From CAILHX01 sp964511385 (lineage in GTDB: Bacteria > Pseudomonadota > Gammaproteobacteria > Burkholderiales > Methylophilaceae), in contig CAZEFE010000001.1 of NCBI GenBank assembly GCA_964511385.1, positions 1-64,000 of the forward strand: a stretch of DNA of 64,000 bases, given 5' to 3'. Of this stretch, positions 48,536 to 57,585 are shown piece by piece (the first letter of the stretch is position 1; every line of letters begins with the position of its first letter). Position numbers and translations under genes: made by a program. Under the pieces are notes generated by a model. The model did not search any database, was not told the DNA's origin, and saw nothing but the letters and a program-made list of their open reading frames with translations.

Positions 48536-50346
48536 CAGGCAATATATTCCAGGATGTTGGTTGAGGCCGGCGGGCGGCTGCCATCGCCATCAATGAACAG
48601 GGTGTGCCAGATGGCGAATTGCAACAGCGCCCACAGTGCCGCGCTGTGGCGGCCGTTGCTGCGTTGGCGCTGGATCAGGGCGCGCACTTGATCCGGGTTG
48701 AACCAGCGGCGGATACCGGTGTTTTCCGGCAGCCGGGTTTCCAGCTGGTCGAGCAGGTCGCCCGATAGCCACTCGCGTACCGGCACGGTGAAGCCGCTTT
48801 TCTTGCCCCACAGTTGTTCCCGTGGCAGGAATTGTTCCGCCCATTGTTTGAGAAAGCGCTTGCCGTTGGTGCGGTCGATCTTGAGTCCGTCCGGCAGCGC
48901 CAGCCCGAACTCCACCACGCGGTGGTCGAGGAACGGCACGCGGCCTTCCACGCCCCAGGCCATGAGGATGCGGTCGGCCTTGACCAGCAGGTCGTCCGGC
49001 AGCCAGGTTTCCATGTCGGTCGCCTGCATGCGCTGCAAGCGGCTCCAGCGCAGGGGCGCGGCACGCCAGGCATCGCTGAACGGCTCATGCCAACGCGGCA
49101 GGGCAGCGTGCAGTTCAGGCGAAAACAGGTTCGGTGGCTGGCCGGAAAACTGGCCTTTGCTGCGGTAGCCGCCGGTGTCGGGCGCGCGTAGCCAGCCCAG
49201 CAGGGCCTTGAGCGGATGCGGGCGGTAGCGGCCGTAGCCGGCAAACACTTCGTCGCCGCCTTCGCCGCTGAACACTACTTTTAATTCCTCGCCGGCGCGC
49301 TCCGCCAGTGCCGACAGCGGCAGGCTGGCGTAGTCGGCCATCAGCTCGTCCGCCGCCCAGATGCAATGCGGCAGGCGCGGCAGCAGGCTGTTTTTGTCCA
49401 GTTGCAGCGCGCTGTGGTTGGCCGAGAACCTTGCCGCGGTGGTCGCGGCCACGGCCAGTTCGTTGCGCACGCCGCTGTCCGGGAAACCCACGGACAAGGT
49501 TCTGATCGGTGTCTGCGATTCGCGTGCCAGCAAGGCCAGCAGCACCGAGGAATCGACACCGCCGGACAGGAACAAGCCAAACGGCACATCGGTGCGCATG
49601 TGTTCGCGCATCACGTCGCGCATCAGGGCGTCATAACGTTCCAGCGCATCGGGCAGCGAAATGTTGGCCGGCTGTATCTGGTAGGGCGACCAGTAGCGCC
49701 GGCGTGTGATGGCGCCGGCGGCATCCACGGTAACCATTTCCCCCGGCAACAGGCGTTCCACCCCCTGGAATAAGGTGGCGCGCCCGGTGCTGTAATTGCT
49801 TTGCAGGTATTGGGCGAGTGCCGCTGGCGCAACTTCAGGTTTGCCGGTGATGGGCAGCAACCCCTTGATTTCGGAAGAAAAATAAAAACCATCCGGGCGT
49901 TCGCAGACAAACAGCGGCTTGATGCCGAGGCGGTCGCGCGCCAGCAGCAGGATGCCGCTGCTGCGGTCATACAACGCAAAGGCAAACATGCCGTGCAGGC
50001 GCTCGATGAAATTTTCGCCCCAGGCTTCATAGGCGTGCAGGATGGTTTCGCAGTCGGAGTGCGTGGCGAAGCGATGGCCCAGCGCCTCCAGTTCCTGCCG
50101 CAGTTCGATGTAATTGTAGATTTCGCCGTTGGCGACCAGTACCAGGTTGCCGTTTTCGTTGGTCAGCGGCTGTTGCCCGCCGCTCAGGTCGATAATGGCG
50201 AGACGGGCATGAACCAGGCCTACGCGCTGCTCGCGCCACTGCCCCGAGCCATCCGGGCCGCGATGCGCCAGGCGTTGCGCAATGGCCGTCAGCGTAGCGT
50301 CCTGCGCTTCGCCGCGATTAAGGTAAATGCCGCCTATGCCGCACAT
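48535..50346 (-). CDS. asnB: Asparagine synthetase B-like amidotransferase
   Basis: 603 aa, class II glutamine amidotransferase. The start ATG at 50346 yields MCGIGGIY, placing the catalytic nucleophile at Cys2 after Met removal; the N-terminal Ntn domain has RLAHRGPDG and LVHARLAIIDL. The synthetase half has the pyrophosphate loop LSGGVDSS and later FSGEGGDEVFAGYGRY. Biochemically it could make asparagine or amidate a sugar acid; such genes are common inside polysaccharide loci, and this one sits between two glycosyltransferases, so surface-glycan amidation is a fair alternative. Confidence 0.88.
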   Translation of the reverse strand: MCGIGGIYLNRGEAQDATLTAIAQRLAHRGPDGSGQWREQRVGLVHARLAIIDLSGGQQPLTNENGNLVLVANGEIYNYIELRQELEALGHRFATHSDCETILHAYEAWGENFIERLHGMFAFALYDRSSGILLLARDRLGIKPLFVCERPDGFYFSSEIKGLLPITGKPEVAPAALAQYLQSNYSTGRATLFQGVERLLPGEMVTVDAAGAITRRRYWSPYQIQPANISLPDALERYDALMRDVMREHMRTDVPFGLFLSGGVDSSVLLALLARESQTPIRTLSVGFPDSGVRNELAVAATTAARFSANHSALQLDKNSLLPRLPHCIWAADELMADYASLPLSALAERAGEELKVVFSGEGGDEVFAGYGRYRPHPLKALLGWLRAPDTGGYRSKGQFSGQPPNLFSPELHAALPRWHEPFSDAWRAAPLRWSRLQRMQATDMETWLPDDLLVKADRILMAWGVEGRVPFLDHRVVEFGLALPDGLKIDRTNGKRFLKQWAEQFLPREQLWGKKSGFTVPVREWLSGDLLDQLETRLPENTGIRRWFNPDQVRALIQRQRSNGRHSAALWALLQFAIWHTLFIDGDGSRPPASTNILEYIA

Positions 50347-51416
50347 GCGTTGACCAGCCGTTGGTACAGATCGGTGTATGCGTTGAGCACGGCGGCCTTG
50401 CCGTGCGAGGCCAGCAGCGTGGTCAAGCCAGCCTGGCACAGTGCAGTCCGTGCCGTGTCATCCAGTGCCAGCAACGCTTGCATGCCGTGGGTCAGTTGTA
50501 TTGGGTCGTGGCACGGCACCAGCAGGCCGTTGATCCCGTCTATTATTAACTCGCGCGCGCCGTCGGTGGTGGTGGAGAGCAGCGGCAGGCCGTGCGCCCA
50601 GGCTTCCAGCAGCACGTTGCCCAGCGGTTCGTGCACCGAAGGGCAGACAAAGGCATCCGCCAGGCTGTACAGCGGCGCGATGTCCTCCTGCCAGCCGGCC
50701 CAGATGACGCGGTTTCCCAGATTCAACTGGCTGGCCTGGGCGCGCAACGCTGCGGCCAATGGCCCGTCGCCCGCGATCAGTAACAATAGCGGCCGGCCGT
50801 GGCTGTCCGCAGGCAAACGGGCAAACGCGTCCAGCAAGTCGGCAAAACCCTTGTTCGGGTGCAGCCGGCCGGCGCCGAAAAACACAAACGCGTCCTGCGG
50901 GATGTTCCAGCGCGCGCGCAGGGCCGTGCGCTGCCCGGGAGTTGGCGCGGTTGCCGGTTCGATGAAGTTGCTGATATGAAACACCCGGTCGGCGGGCAGC
51001 CCTTCGCGCACCAGGTAATCGCAGATGCCCTTGGTATTGCCGATCCAGGCATGGGCGTGGCGGTAACCTTTGACATCGTAAAAGCCGCCCAGACGGGCAA
51101 TGTGGATCGGCCTCCTGCCGCGGGGCAGGGAAACCAGCCGGGTGGCGCGCCCCATCCAGGTTTGCACGATCTCCGGCGCACCGCTGCGGATGGCGCGGTT
51201 CAACTGCCAGCGCGCCAGCGGATCCCACACCGCGCGCATGCGGATCGGGCGCTGCGGTACATCGGGATGGAGTTCCCGGGCAATACTGCTGCCGGGTGGG
51301 GCAATGGCAGTGATGGGCTGCCCGGCGGCGTGCAGCGCTTCACACAGGCGCACGAAAAAACGTTCGGCTCCGCCAGATTTCTTGCTACCGATGATCTGGT
51401 ATGAATGGGTGGGCAT
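50334..51416 (-). CDS. Family 4 glycosyltransferase
   Basis: 360 aa GT-B transferase. Start MPTHSYQIIGSKKSGGAERFFVRLCEALHAAG is the acceptor-side Rossmann strand with GGAERF. The donor-site segment SVHEPLGNVLLEAWAHGLPLLSTTTDGARELI carries the EPLG..LLEAWA motif of the family (here Glu in place of the usual ExFG). Its 3' end overlaps the start of asnB by 13 nt. Encoded downstream of hldE in the minus-strand LPS operon; probably a core sugar transferase, sugar unknown. Confidence 0.9.
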   Translation of the reverse strand: MPTHSYQIIGSKKSGGAERFFVRLCEALHAAGQPITAIAPPGSSIARELHPDVPQRPIRMRAVWDPLARWQLNRAIRSGAPEIVQTWMGRATRLVSLPRGRRPIHIARLGGFYDVKGYRHAHAWIGNTKGICDYLVREGLPADRVFHISNFIEPATAPTPGQRTALRARWNIPQDAFVFFGAGRLHPNKGFADLLDAFARLPADSHGRPLLLLIAGDGPLAAALRAQASQLNLGNRVIWAGWQEDIAPLYSLADAFVCPSVHEPLGNVLLEAWAHGLPLLSTTTDGARELIIDGINGLLVPCHDPIQLTHGMQALLALDDTARTALCQAGLTTLLASHGKAAVLNAYTDLYQRLVNACAA

Positions 51417-51432
51417 GGGTCGGCGGCGGTTC

Positions 51433-52899
51433 TCAGGTTGCCGGCGCCAGCTTGCCGATGATGTTGCTGCTGCTGCGTCCCGGCACTACCGGCACCAGCG
51501 CCACCTTGCCGCCCCAGGATTTCACCTCCGTGCCGCCCACCACATCCTGCTCGGCGTAATCGTCGCCCTTGACCAGTACGTCGGGTTTGATGGCGTTAAT
51601 CAGGTTCAGCGGCGTGTCTTCGTCGAACAGGATCACCGCATCCACGGCTTCCAGCGCGGCCAGTACGCGGGCGCGGTCGGCCTCGTGGATCACCGGGCGG
51701 GTGGGGCCTTTCAGCGCGGCTACGGAGCTATCGGTATTCAGCCCCAGCACCAGCCGGTCGCCCAGCTTGTGCGCCTGTTCCAGGTAGGTGACGTGGCCGG
51801 CGTGCAGCAGGTCGAAACAGCCGTTGGTGAATACGATTTTTTTTCCGGTTGCGCGCCAGCCGGCCACGCGCAGCAGCAGCGCGGCAAGGTCGCAAATCTT
51901 GTCGGCCTGCTCTTGCGAGTCCGCCAGCGTCACCGCCGCCAGCAGTTCGGCCTTGCTGATCGGCGCGGTGCCGACCTTGCCCACCACCACGCCGGCGGCC
52001 AGGTTGGCCAGGTGCAGGGCTTCGCCGGGGGTTAATCCGCCCAGCAGCCCGGCGGCCAGCGTGGCAATCACGGTGTCGCCGGCGCCGGAAACGTCAAATA
52101 CCTGCTTGGCGGTGGCGGGGATGTGCGTCAGTTGCTGCTCCTGCAACAGCGAGATGCCTTCCTCGCTGCGCGTGACGGCGAGGAATTCCAGCGCCAGCGA
52201 TTGGCGCAACCCTTCGGCGGCGGCTAGCAGGGCATCGGTGTCCTTGGCGGCGATATGGCAGGCATCGGCGGTTTCACGGCGGTTCGGGGTGAGCGCGGTG
52301 GCGCCGCGATACTTGCTGTAATCCTTGCCCTTGGGGTCTACCAGCACCGGGATGCCGAGGCGCCTGGCTTCGTGGATGACGGCCTGGCACAGCGGTTCGG
52401 CCAGCACCCCCTTGGCGTAATCGGAAAGTATCACCACGCCGGGACGCTCCGCCAGTTGTTGCAGGGCGCGATCGGTCAGCGCCTGTATTTCCGTGGCGGG
52501 ATAAGGAGTACGGCTTTCCTGGTCCAGCCGCAGCATTTGCTGGTGGCCGCCGAGAATGCGCATTTTGGTCACGGTGGGGTGATTGGGCGTCTGCAACAAC
52601 CCCTGGGTGGCGATGCCCAGCGACTGGATCGCCTGTTGCAGCCTGCCGCCGTTGTCGTCGGCGCCGACAAAACCGACCAAACGCGTGGCAATGCCCAGCC
52701 CCGCCAGGTTGGCCGCCACGTTGGAGGCGCCGCCCGCGCATTCGGTTTCGTGGTCGAGCAACACCACCGGCACCGGCGCTTCCGGCGAAATGCGCTCCAC
52801 CGTGCCCCAGAAATAACGGTCCAGCATCAAATCGCCGATGACCAGCGCCCACTTGTGCTCAAAGCCGTGTTTGATGGTTTCCAGAAGGCGCTGCTGCAT
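51433..52899 (-). CDS. hldE: Bifunctional heptose-7-phosphate kinase / heptose-1-phosphate adenylyltransferase
   Basis: Makes the ADP-heptose precursor of the LPS inner core: phosphorylates heptose 7-phosphate at C1, then adenylylates the product after dephosphorylation. The 488 aa protein is a fusion. Residues about 1-325 form a ribokinase-type kinase (ISPEAPVPVVLLDHE, ECAGGASNVAANLAGLG, and the anion hole GAGDTVIATLAAG). Residues about 345-488 form a nucleotidylyltransferase with FTNGCFDLLHAGHV and RSSSNIIGK. In many betaproteobacteria these are separate genes (hldA, hldC), so the fused form is noteworthy. Heads the minus-strand glycan operon. Confidence 0.95.
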   Translation of the reverse strand: MQQRLLETIKHGFEHKWALVIGDLMLDRYFWGTVERISPEAPVPVVLLDHETECAGGASNVAANLAGLGIATRLVGFVGADDNGGRLQQAIQSLGIATQGLLQTPNHPTVTKMRILGGHQQMLRLDQESRTPYPATEIQALTDRALQQLAERPGVVILSDYAKGVLAEPLCQAVIHEARRLGIPVLVDPKGKDYSKYRGATALTPNRRETADACHIAAKDTDALLAAAEGLRQSLALEFLAVTRSEEGISLLQEQQLTHIPATAKQVFDVSGAGDTVIATLAAGLLGGLTPGEALHLANLAAGVVVGKVGTAPISKAELLAAVTLADSQEQADKICDLAALLLRVAGWRATGKKIVFTNGCFDLLHAGHVTYLEQAHKLGDRLVLGLNTDSSVAALKGPTRPVIHEADRARVLAALEAVDAVILFDEDTPLNLINAIKPDVLVKGDDYAEQDVVGGTEVKSWGGKVALVPVVPGRSSSNIIGKLAPAT

Positions 52900-52970
52900 G
52901 GATGAAGTTTCCGTGGTGGGCGTGGGTGAAAAAACGCTAGTATACCAATAACCTTTTAGGAGAACGCCCC

Positions 52971-54956
52971 ATGGCCAACCGCCTTGCCCAGGAAACCAGC
53001 CCTTATCTGTTGCAGCATGCCGGCAACCCGGTGGACTGGTATCCGTGGGGCGAAGAAGCGCTGGCGCTGGCGCGCGAGCTGGATAAGCCGATCCTGCTGT
53101 CGGTGGGCTATTCCGCCTGCCACTGGTGCCACGTCATGGCGCACGAGTCGTTCGAAGACCCGCAAACCGCGGCGGTGATGAATGGACATTTCATCAACAT
53201 CAAGGTGGACCGCGAAGAACGGCCGGATATCGACCAGATTTACCAAGCGGCGCATGCCCTGATGACGCGCCGTAGCGGCGGCTGGCCGCTGACCATGTTC
53301 CTGGCGCCCAACCAGGTGCCGTTTTATGGCGGCACTTATTTCCCGCCCACCCCGCGCTACAACCTGCCGGGGTTTGCCGATCTGCTGCTGCGGGTGAGCG
53401 CGGCTTACCGCGAGCAGCGCGCCGCCATTGACGGGCAGGCCGCGGGCCTGGTCGAGGCGCTGGAACAGCGTGGCACCCAGGCGGCAGCCATGCCGGGCGA
53501 CCATGTCATCCGCGCCGGAGTGGAGCAGTTGCAAGCGTCGTTTGACCCGCATCACGGCGGCCTGGGCGGCGCGCCCAAATTCCCCAATGCGCCGGACTGG
53601 ACGCTATTGCTGCGCCAGGCGGCGAGTGGCGACGGCAAGGCGCTGGGCATGGTGAAAACCACCTTGTCGCGCATGGCGGCAGGCGGGATTTACGACCACC
53701 TGGCCGGCGGCTTCTGCCGCTACAGCGTGGACGAGCGCTGGGAAATCCCGCACTTTGAAAAAATGCTGTACGACAACGGCCAGTTACTCAGCTTGTACAG
53801 CAACGGCTGGTTGCTTACGCGGGAACCGCGCTGGAAAGTCGTGGTGGAAGAGAGCGTGCGCTGGCTTCTGGATGAGATGCTGGATGGCGGCGGAGCATTT
53901 TATGCCGCGCTGGATGCGGATTCCGAGGGGCAGGAAGGCAAGTTTTATGTCTGGCAGCGCGGCGAAATACAGGCGGCATTGGGGCATGAGACCTATACGG
54001 AATTTGCCGCCCATTACGGCCTGAACCGTTCGCCCAATTTTGAGCACGAATACTGGCACCTGTGCGTGCAAGGTGAAGATGATGGTGCGCCGCAACTGGG
54101 CAAAGCCCGGCAGGCCCTGCTGGAAATTCGCAATTCGCGCATCCGCCCCGGGCGCGACGAAAAAATACTCACCAGCTGGAACGGGCTGGTGATCAAGGGC
54201 TTGGCGCAGGCCGGGCGCGCCTTCGGGCAACGGGGGTGGATCAAGGCGGCACACGCTGCGACGGATTTTATCCACCGGCATCTGCTACAGGATGGCCGAC
54301 TGTTCGCCTGCTACAAGGATGGCCGCGCGCGCTTCAACGCTTATCTGGATGACCATGCCTTCCTGCTGGATGCGTTGCTGGAGTTGCTGCAAGCCGAGTT
54401 CCGCCAGCAAGACCTGGATTTTGCCGTGTTGCTGGCCGAAGCGCTGCTGACGCGGTTCGAGGATGCCGAAAACGGCGGGTTTTTCTTTACCAGCCACGAC
54501 CACGAACCGCTGATCCAGCGGCCTAAATCACCGTACGACAACGCCATTCCCGCGGGCAACGGCATCGCAGCGTTTGCGCTGCAACGGCTGGGGCATCTGC
54601 TGGGCGAGGTACGCTACCTGCAGGCGGCGGAACGGACACTGCGAGCGTTTGCCGGCGTGCTGCAAAATAATCCCGCCGGTTGTCCCAGTTTGTTGTGTGC
54701 GCTGCAGGAATGGCAACAGCCGCCGACGCTGGTGGCGCTGTGCGGTGCAACCGCGGAGGTGGCGGAATGGAAAGCGGCGCTGGATGCCAAGTTCCGGCCG
54801 AATTGCCTGGTACTTGCGGTGCCTGACGGCGTGAAAACCGGGTATGCCACCCTGGATAAAAAAGCAGAAGACGCTGTCAACGCCTATGTTTGCCGTGGCG
54901 TTGAGTGCTTACCGGCCATTGATCGTTTTGAAGATCTGATGGCAAGTTTGAGCTGA
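52971..54956 (+). CDS. DUF255 thioredoxin-fold protein (YyaL/SSP411 family)
   Basis: 661 aa. N-terminal thioredoxin-like DUF255 domain (about 1-165) with SACHWCHVM, Cys50 and Cys53 as CxxC, and FINIKVDREERPDID. A long alpha/alpha barrel follows, similar to N-acylglucosamine epimerases (about 240-640), with GGIYDHLAGGFCRYSVDERWEIPHFEKMLYDN. The human relative is SPATA20. Role unknown; the redox domain and barrel suggest an enzyme acting on a sugar-like or cyclic substrate. TTTTAGGAGA gives a strong ribosome-binding site. Divergent from hldE. Confidence 0.92.
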   Translation: MANRLAQETSPYLLQHAGNPVDWYPWGEEALALARELDKPILLSVGYSACHWCHVMAHESFEDPQTAAVMNGHFINIKVDREERPDIDQIYQAAHALMTRRSGGWPLTMFLAPNQVPFYGGTYFPPTPRYNLPGFADLLLRVSAAYREQRAAIDGQAAGLVEALEQRGTQAAAMPGDHVIRAGVEQLQASFDPHHGGLGGAPKFPNAPDWTLLLRQAASGDGKALGMVKTTLSRMAAGGIYDHLAGGFCRYSVDERWEIPHFEKMLYDNGQLLSLYSNGWLLTREPRWKVVVEESVRWLLDEMLDGGGAFYAALDADSEGQEGKFYVWQRGEIQAALGHETYTEFAAHYGLNRSPNFEHEYWHLCVQGEDDGAPQLGKARQALLEIRNSRIRPGRDEKILTSWNGLVIKGLAQAGRAFGQRGWIKAAHAATDFIHRHLLQDGRLFACYKDGRARFNAYLDDHAFLLDALLELLQAEFRQQDLDFAVLLAEALLTRFEDAENGGFFFTSHDHEPLIQRPKSPYDNAIPAGNGIAAFALQRLGHLLGEVRYLQAAERTLRAFAGVLQNNPAGCPSLLCALQEWQQPPTLVALCGATAEVAEWKAALDAKFRPNCLVLAVPDGVKTGYATLDKKAEDAVNAYVCRGVECLPAIDRFEDLMASLS

Positions 54957-55072
54957 GGGGTTGCTGTTCGGTTCTTTGCAAGCATGCTGAAAATAGTTAT
55001 GATGCATCGTTCGCTTCAGGACAATTTTTCAGATTACTACAACGCGTTTTTGAGAGAGATAAGGAGCTTTAC

Positions 55073-55399
55073 ATGAAATCATTGATGAGTATGCTCGTAG
55101 CCGCTGGCGTGATGTTCTCTGCTGGTCAGGCACTGGCTGTTGACGATGCTGCTGGTCAAGCACTGGCGCAAAAGAGCGGCTGTCTGCTGTGCCACGCTGT
55201 AGACAAGAAGGTTCTGGGCCCATCCTACAAAGATGTTGCCGCCAAGTACAAGGGCCAAAAAGATGCAGAAGCCAAACTGATCGCCAAGGTAGCCAAGGGT
55301 GGTAGCGGCGCCTGGGGTGCTGTGCCGATGCCGGCTAACAGCCCAAAGGTGAGCGATGCTGACATCAAGACCCTGGTTGAGTGGGTGCTGTCACACTAA
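55073..55399 (+). CDS. Periplasmic class I cytochrome c (c551/c552 type)
   Basis: Small electron carrier of 108 aa. Sec signal MKSLMSMLVAAGVMFSAGQALA with cleavage after Ala22; haem-binding CLLCH at 37-41; the likely axial Met86 in VPMPANSP; C-terminal helix DIKTLVEWVLSH. This is the c551/c552 pattern, usually feeding terminal oxidases or denitrification enzymes. ATAAGGAGC upstream is a good ribosome-binding site. Single-gene unit closed by a strong terminator shared with the convergent permease gene. Confidence 0.95.
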   Translation: MKSLMSMLVAAGVMFSAGQALAVDDAAGQALAQKSGCLLCHAVDKKVLGPSYKDVAAKYKGQKDAEAKLIAKVAKGGSGAWGAVPMPANSPKVSDADIKTLVEWVLSH

Positions 55400-55422
55400 T
55401 TGACGCCAGTTGCGTTGATGCT

Positions 55423-55453
55423 AAAAAGCCGGTCGATGACCGGCTTTTTTTAT
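55423..55453. terminator. Bidirectional terminator between cytochrome c and permease genes
   Basis: AAAAAGCCGGTC (55423-55434) pairs with GACCGGCTTTTT (55438-55449) over a 3-nt loop, continuing into a T-run. The A-tract on the left lets it serve the minus-strand permease gene as well, although that gene's stop overlaps the right edge. Confidence 0.85.
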
Positions 55454-56850
55454 GCTGATTTTGCCAGTTTGCTGTGGCGGACGGAGTAGGCGAAATAGAA
55501 CACCAGCCCGATTGCAATCCAGGTAAAGAAGCGATGCCACGTTGCCGTGGGCAGGAATCCCATCAGCGCGCTGCAAGAAATGATGCCGCCCACCGGGATG
55601 AGCGGGTGCCAGGGGTTCCTGAAGGGGCGATGCAAATTCGGTTGGCGTATCCGCAGCGCAATCACGCCGACGCAGACGACAACAAAGCTGGCCAGGGTGC
55701 CGATATTGACGGTTTCAGCCAATTCTCCCAGGGGAAAGAACCCGGCAATCAGCGAAATGACCACCCCGCACATCAGGATAATGCGCACCGGCGTCTTGTT
55801 TTCCGAGTGCAGCTTGGAAAAGCGGGGCGAGATCAGGCCGTCCCGGCTCATCGCATACAAAATGCGCGTCAGTCCGTAGAGCAGCACCAGCAACACCGTC
55901 ACCAATCCCGCCAGCACCCCCGTTGCCACCAGCGTCGAAGACCAGGTATAGCCGAGCTTGGTCAGCGCATAGGCGACGGGCGAGGATACGTTGAGTTCCT
56001 GATAAGGCACCATGCCGGTGAGCAGCCCGGAAACCAGGATGTAAACCAGGGTGCAAAATGTGAGCGAGGCGATCAGGCCGATCGGCAGGTCACGTTGCGG
56101 ATTTTTTGCTTCATCGGCGGCCGTTGAGACGGCGTCAAAGCCGAAGTAGGCAAAAAACACCAGGGACGCCCCGGCCAGCACCCCGGTGGTTTTGCCGGTG
56201 GGCAGCGTGTCAAACCAGCCGTAGGGCATGAACGGGTGCCAGTGCTCGGCGTTGATGTTGAATGCGGCGATGGCGATAAAAATCGCGATGGTGCTTAGTT
56301 TGATGGCTACCATGATGTTGTTGAATTGCGCGCTTTGTTTCACGCCGCTAATGAGCAACAGGCTGAGCACCCAGATAATGCCGAACGCGGGCAGGTTGAT
56401 GATGCCGCCCTGGCTGGGGGCTTTGGTATAAGCCTCGGGGAGGACAATGTGGAAGTTGGCCAATGTCCCGACCAGATAACCGGCCCAGCCGTTGGCGACG
56501 GCTGCTGCCCCTACGCCGTATTCCAATAACAATATCCAGCCGATCAGCCAGGCAAAAAATTCACCAAAAGCCACATAACTGTAGCCGTAAGCGCTGCCGG
56601 AGCCACCTACCGACGCGGCCAGCTCGGCGTAGGACAGTGCGGCGAAAGCTGAGGCAATGCCGGCAAAAATAAAAGACAGCACAACTGCAGGGCCGGCTTG
56701 TGTTGCGGCAGCAATGCCGGTGAGCACAAAAATACCGGTGCCAATGGCACAACCGATGCCAAGCAGCGTCAAATCGAATGCGGACAGACATTTTTTCAGA
56801 CCCGCATCAGGTTGTACCGCCGGTTTGGTACGGAAAATGGGTGGTGCCAT
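55450..56850 (-). CDS. APC-family amino acid permease (CAT/YfnA-like)
   Basis: 466 aa inner-membrane carrier with about 12 helices. After a soluble N-terminus the first helices read FDLTLLGIGCAIGTGIFVLTGIAA, holding the GIGxxIGTGIF unwound-helix motif of APC transporters, followed by AGPAVVLSFIFAGIASAFAALSYAELAAS. Related proteins take up basic or other amino acids; the substrate here is not clear. It ends directly at a bidirectional terminator and is divergent from yaeQ. Confidence 0.9.
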   Translation of the reverse strand: MAPPIFRTKPAVQPDAGLKKCLSAFDLTLLGIGCAIGTGIFVLTGIAAATQAGPAVVLSFIFAGIASAFAALSYAELAASVGGSGSAYGYSYVAFGEFFAWLIGWILLLEYGVGAAAVANGWAGYLVGTLANFHIVLPEAYTKAPSQGGIINLPAFGIIWVLSLLLISGVKQSAQFNNIMVAIKLSTIAIFIAIAAFNINAEHWHPFMPYGWFDTLPTGKTTGVLAGASLVFFAYFGFDAVSTAADEAKNPQRDLPIGLIASLTFCTLVYILVSGLLTGMVPYQELNVSSPVAYALTKLGYTWSSTLVATGVLAGLVTVLLVLLYGLTRILYAMSRDGLISPRFSKLHSENKTPVRIILMCGVVISLIAGFFPLGELAETVNIGTLASFVVVCVGVIALRIRQPNLHRPFRNPWHPLIPVGGIISCSALMGFLPTATWHRFFTWIAIGLVFYFAYSVRHSKLAKSA

Positions 56851-56969
56851 GGTGGTCTCCAGTGTTGTTCAGGGCTGATTATGCATCATCCCACCCAAAT
56901 CGTGACGATCTGTGCGCTTTACAGCGTAAAATTCGGTTCACAAAATTGATGGGTTACTACAGCGAGACC

Positions 56970-57524
56970 ATGGCAATCAAAGCAACCGTATACAAAGCCA
57001 ATCTGCAAATTGCCGATATGGAGCGCCACTATTATCAGGATCACGCGCTGACCTTGGCGCAACATCCCTCGGAAACCGACGAACGCATGATGGTGCGCTT
57101 GCTGGCGTTTGCGCTGCATGCGCACGAGCATCTGGAGTTCGGCCAGGGAATGACGGACGACGAGGAAGCGGACTTGTGGCGCAAGGACCTCACCGGTGCG
57201 ATCGAGTTGTGGATCGATGTCGGCATCCCTGATGAAAAGCTGATACGCAAGGCCTGTGGCCGCGCCGATCAGGTTCAAGTCTATGGCTATGGCGGGCGCG
57301 TCGCCGAGATGTGGTTTGCGCAGAACAGTGCACAGTTCGCCCGGTTGAAGAACCTTGGCGTCACGCTGTTGTCTATTGAAAGCACGCAGGCGCTGGCACA
57401 ACTGGTGCAGCGCACGATGAGCCTGCAATGCACCATCCAGGATGGGCAGGTGTGGTTCAGCGATGGCAATGCCAGCGTGCAGGTAGAACGCGTGACGCTG
57501 AAAACTGCGGAACATGGAAAGTGA
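56970..57524 (+). CDS. yaeQ: YaeQ family protein
   Basis: 184 aa protein closely matching E. coli YaeQ in pattern: start MAIKATVYKANLQIADMERHYY, then TLAQHPSETDERMMVRLLAFAL, LWIDVGIPDEKLIRKACGRAD and the C-terminal MSLQCTIQDGQVWFSD. The fold is a circularly rearranged PD-(D/E)XK nuclease-like one, with unknown activity. ATG 56970 is used because it gives the family N-terminus; upstream in-frame sequence overlaps the promoter region of the permease gene. Reported to affect RfaH-related transcription in enterobacteria only genetically. Confidence 0.92.
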   Translation: MAIKATVYKANLQIADMERHYYQDHALTLAQHPSETDERMMVRLLAFALHAHEHLEFGQGMTDDEEADLWRKDLTGAIELWIDVGIPDEKLIRKACGRADQVQVYGYGGRVAEMWFAQNSAQFARLKNLGVTLLSIESTQALAQLVQRTMSLQCTIQDGQVWFSDGNASVQVERVTLKTAEHGK

Positions 57525-57585
57525 GTTGGGGCTGGCGGGTGTTACACTGCGTCCGCTGATTTTTTAATAACTTTATGAGTGAGCC

